NCBI GenBank assembly: GCA_003161535.1
Contig: PMOM01000257.1
Span: 1 to 5,262 of the forward strand
From: Caulobacteraceae bacterium
Lineage (GTDB): Bacteria; Pseudomonadota; Alphaproteobacteria; Caulobacterales; Caulobacteraceae
Direction of reading: 5' to 3'
DNA: 5,262 nt
Part shown: positions 1 through 4,292 of the stretch, piece by piece
Layout: every line of letters starts with the position of its first letter
How positions within the stretch are numbered: position 1 is the stretch's first letter
Made by a program: the position numbers and the translations under genes
The notes under the pieces: model-generated
What the model saw: the letters and a program-made list of their open reading frames with translations, nothing else
Told to the model about the DNA's origin: nothing
The model's database searches: none

Positions 1-30
1 GCCTCGCCCATGAGCATCGCCGCGGAATAA
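1..30 (+). CDS. Possible 3' end of an unidentified plus-strand gene (partial)
   Basis: Reading from base 1, nine sense codons (ending ...SIAAE) are followed by a TAA at 28-30. A GC-rich hairpin follows seven bases later, and the next gene converges on it from the other side. That layout is what the end of a plus-strand gene would look like. Nine residues are too few to name a family or to prove that the frame is coding. The stretch could equally be non-coding or the 5' end of a minus-strand gene, although I see no ribosome binding site for the latter. Confidence 0.3.
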   Translation, partial: ASPMSIAAE

Positions 31-36
31 CCGGAG

Positions 37-55
37 CGCGGGCGTCCCGCCCGCG
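37..55. terminator. GC-rich hairpin between convergent genes, candidate bidirectional terminator
   Basis: Arms CGCGGGCG (37-44) and CGCCCGCG (48-55) are exact reverse complements around a 3-nt loop. It sits 15 bases past the VOC stop codon and 7 bases past the possible TAA of the left-hand gene. A second, weaker stem with a one-base bulge (55-76) overlaps the VOC stop. There is no clear T-tract on either side, so intrinsic termination is likely but not certain. It could also act as an mRNA 3'-end stabiliser. Confidence 0.5.
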
Positions 56-69
56 AGCTTGAACGCCGT

Positions 70-426
70 TCAGCTCGAAGCGAGGTCCAATGCCGTCGGA
101 TGGCTGGGCTGGTAGAGCCCAACCTCGCCGCCGCCGGGAAGCCGGATCTTGGTGATCGAGCCCCAACGCGCCCCCTGCACATCCGAACAGGCGACGCCCT
201 TTTTTCCGAGCGCCGACATTTGCGCCTTCAGATCATCGCACATCAGATAGAGTTCGTGCCGCTCGCCGCCCTCGGCGGGATGCACGGCCAGTTCCGCCGG
301 CGGCAGGGCGAAGATCAGCCATCCATGGCCGGCGTCGACGCACGGAAATTCCAGGACGTCCCGGAAAAAGGCGCGATCGGCGGCCGCGTCCTGGCTGTAG
401 ACGATGACATGGGCGCCAAAGATCAT
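70..426 (-). CDS. VOC-family (glyoxalase/bleomycin resistance fold) protein
   Basis: This gene encodes 118 residues, the usual size for a single-domain vicinal oxygen chelate protein. The opening beta strand MIFGAHVIVYS is followed by an amphipathic helix (DRAFFRDVLEF, residues 17-27). A central GWLIFALPPAELAVHP segment (35-50) and a closing strand GGGEVGLYQPSHP (98-110) complete the paired beta-alpha-beta-beta-beta pattern. H6, H49 and E101 stand where members of this superfamily often place metal ligands, but I cannot prove metal binding. Family members include glyoxalases, dioxygenases and antibiotic-binding proteins, and the substrate here is unknown. The start is set at 426 because GAGGAG lies 8 bases upstream. 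The in-frame ATG at 432 would leave only 2 bases, and the one at 525 has no comparable site. It converges on the left-hand hairpin and diverges from the barstar gene. Confidence 0.85.
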   Translation of the reverse strand: MIFGAHVIVYSQDAAADRAFFRDVLEFPCVDAGHGWLIFALPPAELAVHPAEGGERHELYLMCDDLKAQMSALGKKGVACSDVQGARWGSITKIRLPGGGEVGLYQPSHPTALDLASS

Positions 427-434
427 CGACATCA

Positions 435-440
435 CTCCTC
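435..440 (-). promoter_or_regulatory. Shine-Dalgarno site that fixes the VOC start
   Basis: On the minus strand this reads GAGGAG. It lies 8 bases before the ATG at 426 and 2 bases before the in-frame ATG at 432, so the downstream ATG is the better-spaced start. Confidence 0.65.
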
Positions 441-528
441 GTTCGCCGCCCAGATTGCGCCCGGCGACCAATTCCGGCAAATTTTGAACGGGTCTTCGGA
501 TCACGGTGAGTCCCATGCCGAGCAAGAA

Positions 529-543
529 TCAGATGCAATCTGA
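529..543. promoter_or_regulatory. 15-bp palindrome in divergent spacer, candidate operator
   Basis: The 207-bp spacer between the divergent VOC (426) and barstar (634) starts carries TCAGAT-GCA-ATCTGA, with perfect 6-bp arms around a 3-bp centre. It lies about 100 bases from the VOC start and 90 from the barstar start, a fitting place for a dimeric repressor or activator. No regulator gene is adjacent and I do not recognise the motif as a known consensus. I saw no convincing -35/-10 pair in this spacer. Confidence 0.3.
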
Positions 544-633
544 CAACATCCCCCACTCGCGCCCTCGACCGCGACGAGCACGATGCAGCGCTCGACAGGC
601 GACTAAGGAACATCGCTACAGCGCCGAAGGACG

Positions 634-927
634 ATGAAACGCATCATTCTTGACGCAACGCGGTGGAGTTCGGAGTCCGAGTTTCACGAGGCGGTCGTGA
701 GGGCGCTGGGAGCGCCTGACTGGCATGGACGCAACCTCGACGCCTGGTGGGACTCTATCGTTCGGGACTTCAACGATATCCATCCCCCCTACATGGTAGT
801 CATAAATGGGCTCGAAACGTGTGGCCCGGATCTTCAAAAATACATCGAGCGATTCATCGAACTGTTCGCCGAGGCGAGAGGGAAGTTCTCGCTCGAAGTC
901 TATGCTACGGCGACCCCGCTGAATTAG
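634..927 (+). CDS. Barstar-family protein (RNase inhibitor fold), orphan
   Basis: This gene encodes 97 residues, close to the size of barstar (about 90). The diagnostic segment is WHGRNLDAWWD (30-40), which lines up with the YGENLDALWD region of Bacillus amyloliquefaciens barstar. D36 and D40 therefore correspond to barnase-contacting Asp35 and Asp39. The N-terminal strand MKRIILDA and the helix SESEFHEAVVRAL (13-25) also fit the fold. Barstar binds and blocks a secreted or intracellular RNase, but no barnase-like or other RNase gene is in this window, so the partner and role are unknown. AAGGA at 627-631 precedes the ATG by only 2 bases. By hand count about 31% of codons end in A or T, including the rare codons AGA and ATA, against about 11% in mmcB. 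This hints at a different origin. The family call is firm and the function is not. Confidence 0.85.
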   Translation: MKRIILDATRWSSESEFHEAVVRALGAPDWHGRNLDAWWDSIVRDFNDIHPPYMVVINGLETCGPDLQKYIERFIELFAEARGKFSLEVYATATPLN

Positions 928-930
928 CCG

Positions 931-940
931 GTTTGCAAAC
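931..940. repeat. 10-bp perfect palindrome GTTTGCAAAC
   Basis: It lies 3 bases after the barstar stop codon and 25 bases before the LexA box of mmcB. A weak -10-like CATAAT (943-948) follows it. It may be part of the mmcB promoter region or chance, since the arms are only 5 bp. No partner -35 of good quality was found. Confidence 0.25.
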
Positions 941-965
941 TACATAATCACCCCCATTGAACCCC

Positions 966-980
966 GAACGAAGGCGGAAC
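966..980. promoter_or_regulatory. LexA (SOS) box upstream of mmcB
   Basis: The sequence GAAC-N7-GAAC (966-969 and 977-980) is an exact match to the direct-repeat LexA site of alphaproteobacteria, written GTTC-N7-GTTC on the other strand. It ends 11 bases before the mmcB ATG, downstream of a possible -10 (CATAAT, 943-948), so LexA bound here would block initiation or early elongation. A third GAAC lies at 959-962. The Caulobacter mmcB gene is reported to be SOS-regulated, which agrees with this site. This is not the inverted CTGT-N8-ACAG site of E. coli. Confidence 0.8.
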
Positions 981-991
981 AAGATGGCGCC

Positions 992-1447
992 ATGGAAGCC
1001 GTCGTCCTCGCCTTTAGCCGGCCGCTGACCACCGGCGCGGTGACGCGCGGCGCGGCGCGGCTGTTCGCGGCGCTCGGCTATGCGCCGCTGTTGGAAGTCT
1101 GCCTGCCCAACGGCCGGCGGGCTGACATCATGGCGCTGGGCCCGCGCGGTCAGATCGCCATCGCCGAGGTGAAATCCAGCCTCGAAGACTTCCGCTGCGA
1201 TCGCAAGTGGGAGGAGTACCAGCCCTTCTGCGACGCCTTTTTCTTCGCGGTGGCGCCGGAATTCCCGCGCGACATCTTGCCCGACGAACCCGGCCTGATC
1301 GTCGCCGACGCCTTCGACGGCGCCGTCCTGCGCGAAGCCCCGATCGATTCCTTGAGCGGCGCGCGACGCAAGGCGATCACCATCGCCTTTGGGCGACTGG
1401 CGGCGATGCGGACGATGGCGGCGCCGGGCGAGGCGCCCTTGGGCTGA
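992..1447 (+). CDS. mmcB: MmcB family DNA repair protein (PD-(D/E)XK nuclease-like)
   Basis: This gene encodes 151 residues. The region LLEVCLPNGRRADIMALG (33-50) followed by IAIAEVKSS (55-63) is the MmcB/DUF1052 signature and resembles a PD-(D/E)XK nuclease core, with E35, D45, E59 and K61 as likely active-site residues. The KWEEYQPFCDAFFFAV segment (72-87) is also typical. In Caulobacter, loss of mmcB sensitises cells to mitomycin C, so the protein is thought to act on DNA crosslink or related damage in the cytoplasm. The biochemical reaction is not settled. An exact LexA box ends 11 bases before the ATG, so it should be induced by DNA damage. The Shine-Dalgarno site is weak and overlaps the LexA box. 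An ATG at 984 lies in another frame and opens a shadow reading frame. mmcB stands alone on the plus strand and converges on regA. Confidence 0.9.
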   Translation: MEAVVLAFSRPLTTGAVTRGAARLFAALGYAPLLEVCLPNGRRADIMALGPRGQIAIAEVKSSLEDFRCDRKWEEYQPFCDAFFFAVAPEFPRDILPDEPGLIVADAFDGAVLREAPIDSLSGARRKAITIAFGRLAAMRTMAAPGEAPLG

Positions 1448-1487
1448 CGCGGGGACGGAGGCCGCCCACAATCCCGGTTTCCCCGCG
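1448..1487. terminator. Inverted repeat between convergent mmcB and regA, weak terminator candidate
   Basis: CGCGGGGA (1448-1455) and TCCCCGCG (1480-1487) are perfect 8-bp arms starting at the base after the mmcB stop codon. The 24-nt loop is long and there is no T-tract, so it is not a textbook intrinsic terminator. Its position between two converging genes still makes a role in 3'-end formation plausible. Confidence 0.35.
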
Positions 1488-1525
1488 AAGAGGGAGTCGC
1501 CGATTCAATACAACCGCATCCCGTC

Positions 1526-2086
1526 CTACCGAGGCGCGCGCTTGGCCAGAATCCGCTGCAGGGTTCGGCGGTGCATGTTCAGGCGCCGCGCGGTCTCCGA
1601 GACATTGTGGGCGCACAGTTCATAGATGCGCTGGATATGTTCCCAGCGCACGCGGTCGGCGCTCATCGGATTGGCCGGCGGGGCCGGCGCCTGGCCGGTG
1701 GCCGCCGCCAGCAGGGCGCTCACCACATCGTCGGCGTCGGCGGGCTTGGCCAGATAGTCCACCGCCCCGGCCTTCACCGCCGCCACGGCGGTGGTGATGT
1801 TGCCGTAGCCGGTAAGCATGATGACCCGCGCCTCGGGCCTCGCGCCGCGCAGCGCTTCGACCACCGACAGGCCCGATCCGTCCTCCAGCCGCATGTCCAG
1901 CACCGCGAAAGCCGGGGCCGCGGCGGCCACCGAGGCCAGCGCGGCGGCGACGGTTTCCACCAGGCTCACTTCGAAGCCGCGGGACTCCAGGGCCCGGCCA
2001 AGTCGGTTGCGCAAAGCCGCGTCGTCGTCGAGTAGCAGCAGGGTCCTGTCGGGCAGGGCGGCCACCAATTCATCGACACTACTCAT
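1526..2086 (-). CDS. regA: RegA/PrrA/ActR family redox response regulator
   Basis: This gene encodes 186 residues: a receiver domain plus a Fis-type helix-turn-helix, with no AAA+ domain, which is the RegA layout and size. Receiver landmarks are acidic residues D20/D21 (LLLLDDDA), phosphoacceptor D64 (FAVLDMRLEDGSGL), T92 (MLTGYG) and K114 (LAKP). A proline/alanine-rich linker (about 133-140) leads to the C-terminal DNA-binding helices (about 150-186), ending NVSETARRLNMHRRTLQRIL, strongly typical of this family. RegA proteins, phosphorylated by RegB when the respiratory chain is reduced, control respiration, carbon and nitrogen fixation and, in phototrophs, photosynthesis genes. It lies 69 bases after regB on the same strand and is probably cotranscribed. 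The start at 2086 is chosen because GGGAG lies 8 bases upstream. An in-frame ATG at 2101 would add five residues and has no such site. The symbol could also be prrA or actR. Confidence 0.92.
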   Translation of the reverse strand: MSSVDELVAALPDRTLLLLDDDAALRNRLGRALESRGFEVSLVETVAAALASVAAAAPAFAVLDMRLEDGSGLSVVEALRGARPEARVIMLTGYGNITTAVAAVKAGAVDYLAKPADADDVVSALLAAATGQAPAPPANPMSADRVRWEHIQRIYELCAHNVSETARRLNMHRRTLQRILAKRAPR

Positions 2087-2094
2087 CACGCGGT

Positions 2095-2099
2095 CTCCC
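2095..2099 (-). promoter_or_regulatory. Shine-Dalgarno site that fixes the regA start
   Basis: It reads GGGAG on the minus strand, 8 bases before the ATG at 2086. It overlaps the alternative in-frame ATG at 2101, which has only GC-rich sequence before it. This favours the shorter protein. Confidence 0.55.
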
Positions 2100-2103
2100 A
2101 TCC

Positions 2104-2129
2104 GCGCGGGCCATTTAAGCGCCCCGCGC
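2104..2129 (-). repeat. Inverted repeat in the regB-regA gap
   Basis: GCGCGGG (2104-2110) and CCCGCGC (2123-2129) are perfect 7-bp arms with a 12-nt loop holding the AT-rich patch ATTTAA. It lies in the 69-bp gap, just before the regA Shine-Dalgarno. In the regB-regA transcript it could slow polymerase, set processing or stability, and so tune the kinase-to-regulator ratio. No T-tract follows, and no function is shown. Confidence 0.35.
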
Positions 2130-2155
2130 CCCAGAACTCGGCACTATGTCGCCCA

Positions 2156-3556
2156 TTAGGGCGTCAGTTCAAGCCTCTTGGGGACCAGTTCAAACGCCTC
2201 CATGCGCTTCCGGGGCCAACGCGCGGTGACGATGGCGCCCCCGCCCCTGGCGTTGGCGAACTCCACCTTGGCGCCGCTGCGCTCGAGCAGGGTCTTGGCG
2301 ATGAAGAAGCCCAGGCCCATGCCGACGTGGCCGGTGCGCGAGCCCTCCGCCCCCGGCCGGCTGGTGACATAGGGCTCGCCCAGGGTGGCCAGCACCTCGG
2401 GGCTGAAGCCCGGCCCGTCGTCGCGCACTTCCAGGGCGATGGAGTCGGCGTCGAACCGGGCGGTCACCAGGATCTCGGCGCGGGCGAAGTCGAAGGCGTT
2501 CTCGACGATCGAGGTCATCGCGTGCAGCACCTCGGGCCGTCGCCACAGATCCGGCGCGGTCATGCCCGGAGGCCCCGTCACCACCGCCTCGGCCCGCACC
2601 TGAGCCTTGCCGGCGTAGGGCGCCAGGACGTCGCGGACGACCTGCAGAAGGCTCATGCGTTCGTGCAGCGCGTCGGTGGTCTCGGGTTTTTCGGCCAGGC
2701 GCTGGAGGATGTCGCGGCATCGCTGGGCCTGCTCGACCAGGAGCCAGGCGTCGTCGTGCAGGGGCCCCTCCTTGGTTTCGCGGGCAAGCTCCTTGGCGAC
2801 CACGGTGATGGTGGCCAGCGGTGTGCCCAGCTCGTGGGCGGCGGCGGCCGCCAGGCCCCCCAGCGCCGACAGCCTCTGCTCGCGCGCCAGCACCGTCTCG
2901 GTGACACTCAGCGCCAGCGCCATGCGCGCGCCCTCGGTCGCCGTCCAGGCCGCGTAGCCGCAGGCGAATGCGATGGCGGCGATCAGGGCGATCGCGCAGC
3001 CCAGGCGATAGATGGACGAGAACGCAACGGCTCCCGGCGGCCCCGGAAGGGGCAGGGCGAACGCGGCCAGCGCCAGGCTGCAGACGATGGCCAAAATCGC
3101 CAGGCCGAATGCATGCCGCTGCGGCAGGGTGGTGCCCGCCACGGTCACCGGAACAATGAGCAGAAAACAGAACGGATTGACCACGCCGCCGGTGAAATAG
3201 AGAAGCCCGCTGAGCTGCAGGATATCGAAGGCCAGCTGGCCGCTGGCTTCCCACGGCCGCGCGTTTCGCATGGCCGCCGGGGTGATGGCGATGCCCAGGC
3301 TGAACAGCGCGCTCATGCCGATCAGCGCGAAGCAGGGCAGGTAGGCTATGGGGTAGCCCAGCACCCGTCCAACCACCGCGATCACCGTCGCCTGGCAGAC
3401 CATGAACAGGCAGCGAAGCAGGATCAGGCTGCGGGCCTGCCGAAGGCCCGCGCTCACCCGGCGGCCTTGCACGATTCCCGCGCCCGGCGTATCGGAGCGC
3501 GGCTCGCCTGGGCCGCTAGCCTCGTCGATGGACTTGGGGGCCGCCGTCGATGTCAT
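2156..3556 (-). CDS. regB: RegB/PrrB/ActS family redox-sensing histidine kinase
   Basis: This gene encodes 466 residues. After a soluble 40-residue leader come about six membrane segments (roughly 45-205). The conserved quinone-site motif GGVVNPF is at 123-129. The dimerisation/H-box region AAAAHELGTPLATI (237-250) has phosphoacceptor H241. C280 in QRCRDILQRL matches the redox-active cysteine of the family (Cys265 in R. capsulatus RegB, about 40 residues after its His225). The ATPase domain shows the N box around N353 (IVENAFDFA), G1 DDGPGF (379-384) and G2 GMGLGF (412-417). RegB is an inner-membrane kinase whose activity falls when the quinone pool or the cysteine is oxidised, and it phosphorylates RegA, encoded next to it. 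The ATG at 3556 has no good Shine-Dalgarno and no alternative upstream start exists in frame, so a start within the leader is possible. It diverges from the SCO gene across 73 bp. Synonyms are prrB and actS. Confidence 0.93.
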   Translation of the reverse strand: MTSTAAPKSIDEASGPGEPRSDTPGAGIVQGRRVSAGLRQARSLILLRCLFMVCQATVIAVVGRVLGYPIAYLPCFALIGMSALFSLGIAITPAAMRNARPWEASGQLAFDILQLSGLLYFTGGVVNPFCFLLIVPVTVAGTTLPQRHAFGLAILAIVCSLALAAFALPLPGPPGAVAFSSIYRLGCAIALIAAIAFACGYAAWTATEGARMALALSVTETVLAREQRLSALGGLAAAAAHELGTPLATITVVAKELARETKEGPLHDDAWLLVEQAQRCRDILQRLAEKPETTDALHERMSLLQVVRDVLAPYAGKAQVRAEAVVTGPPGMTAPDLWRRPEVLHAMTSIVENAFDFARAEILVTARFDADSIALEVRDDGPGFSPEVLATLGEPYVTSRPGAEGSRTGHVGMGLGFFIAKTLLERSGAKVEFANARGGGAIVTARWPRKRMEAFELVPKRLELTP

Positions 3557-3582
3557 GGCGCGAAAGATGGCCCGGAAAGGCC

Positions 3583-3594
3583 GCTCGCGCGAGC
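3583..3594. promoter_or_regulatory. 12-bp perfect palindrome in the regB/SCO divergent spacer
   Basis: GCTCGCGCGAGC is self-complementary over all 12 bases and sits centrally in the 73-bp spacer between the regB (3556) and SCO (3630) starts. Both promoters must lie in or near this spacer, so a dimeric regulator bound here could affect both genes. It does not match the GCGNC...GNCGC consensus described for RegA/PrrA as far as I can see. Chance is a real alternative in such GC-rich DNA. Confidence 0.3.
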
Positions 3595-3618
3595 CCTCGT
3601 TTTTCGATTGACGGTTTT

Positions 3619-3623
3619 GGGGA
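3619..3623 (+). promoter_or_regulatory. Shine-Dalgarno site supporting the SCO TTG start
   Basis: GGGGA lies 6 bases before the TTG at 3630. An in-frame TGA at 3609-3611 rules out any longer product, so this is the first available start and is well spaced. Confidence 0.6.
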
Positions 3624-3629
3624 TCTTGC

Positions 3630-4223
3630 TTGAGGCGCTCGTGGTGGATCGTCGGTGTGACTGGCGTCGCGACAGCCCTCGTGGTCGCGGCGCTGGCCTG
3701 GCGCGGGCGAGAGCCGTCGGCGCCGCAGAGCTCTTCGGCGGTGGGCGGGGCCTTTCAGCTGGTCGATCAGGCTGGCCGGCGGGTCGATGAGCGCATCCTC
3801 AAGGGCAAATGGACGGCGGTGTTCTTTGGCTACACCTTCTGCCCGGATGTCTGTCCAACCACCCTGACCACCCTAGGCGGCGCCATTGAGTCTCTCGGCG
3901 CCAAGGCCCGCGATGTGCGGGTGGTGTTCATCACCGTCGATCCGGCGCGCGACACCTCGGCCCAGCTGCGCGCCTATCTTGCCAGCCCGACCTTCCCCAA
4001 GGGTGTCATCGGCCTCACCGGGAGCGATGCGCAGATCGCCGCCGCGGCGCGCGCCTGGCGCGTCTATTACAAGAAGGTCCCCGATGGGGCGACCTACAGC
4101 ATGGACCACACCTCCATCGTCTATCTGATGGACCCGCGCGGGCGCTTCAGCCGTCCGCTCGATGTGAGCGTTCCGCCGGCGGGCGTGGCGCGGCAGATTT
4201 CGGACGCCATCGACGGCGCCTGA
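3630..4223 (+). CDS. SCO1/SenC/PrrC family copper-chaperone protein
   Basis: This gene encodes 197 residues. A single N-terminal membrane anchor (about 6-24, WIVGVTGVATALVVAALAW) is followed by a thioredoxin-fold domain facing the periplasm. The copper-binding set is complete: CPDVC (C71, C75) in FFGYTFCPDVCP and H160 in SMDHTS. The VDPARDT motif (103-109) is also typical. SCO/SenC/PrrC proteins bring copper to the CuA or CuB centre of cytochrome oxidase, or act as thiol reductases, and in Rhodobacter the homologue is encoded beside regB and regA. It starts with TTG, with GGGGA 6 bases upstream. A GTG at 3657 is a weaker choice, as it would cut into the anchor. The divergent position next to regB suggests shared control by the Reg system. 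Whether it serves an aa3 or cbb3 oxidase cannot be told from this window. Confidence 0.92.
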   Translation: MRRSWWIVGVTGVATALVVAALAWRGREPSAPQSSSAVGGAFQLVDQAGRRVDERILKGKWTAVFFGYTFCPDVCPTTLTTLGGAIESLGAKARDVRVVFITVDPARDTSAQLRAYLASPTFPKGVIGLTGSDAQIAAAARAWRVYYKKVPDGATYSMDHTSIVYLMDPRGRFSRPLDVSVPPAGVARQISDAIDGA

Positions 4224-4262
4224 CCTTGGGTGACTCTGGACTTGGGGTGGGGCGCGGGCCAT

Positions 4263-4280
4263 GTTGCTGCATCGCACAAC
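4263..4280. promoter_or_regulatory. Candidate PhaR-type operator before phaZ
   Basis: GTTGCTGCATCGCACAAC has exact 4-bp outer arms (GTTG/CAAC) and contains CTGC-N3-GCAC, one base away from the CTGC-N3-GCAG site described for PhaR of Rhodobacter sphaeroides. It ends 12 bases before the phaZ ATG. PhaR represses PHA granule genes and is released when it binds PHA. Function is inferred from similarity only. No phaR gene is in the window. Confidence 0.45.
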
Positions 4281-4292
4281 GACAAGGTCGCC

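Noticed and set aside
55..76. Second stem-loop overlapping the VOC stop codon
   Set aside because: It has a bulge and a 3-nt loop and competes with the stronger 37-55 hairpin; kept only as a note there.
100..543. 147-codon plus-strand frame opposite the VOC gene
   Set aside because: The minus strand has a proper ribosome binding site and a VOC-like protein; this frame has neither.
905..1471. 188-codon minus-strand open frame over mmcB
   Set aside because: It is low-complexity Arg/Ala-rich and covers a well-recognised gene and its SOS box; a GC shadow.
3608..3613. TTGACG as a -35 element for the SCO gene
   Set aside because: At 17-bp spacing the -10 would fall inside the coding region at about 3631-3636 and reads TGAGGC, which is not a -10.
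3666..3673. GTCGCGAC as a possible RegA site in the SCO gene
   Set aside because: The half-sites are in the reverse order to GCGNC...GNCGC and lie within coding sequence, so this is more likely chance.
2327..3790. 487-codon plus-strand open frame antisense to regB
   Set aside because: Its predicted protein is rich in Arg, Gly, Gln and His with no domain, and it lies opposite a complete kinase with all family motifs. Long antisense frames are common in high-GC genes.
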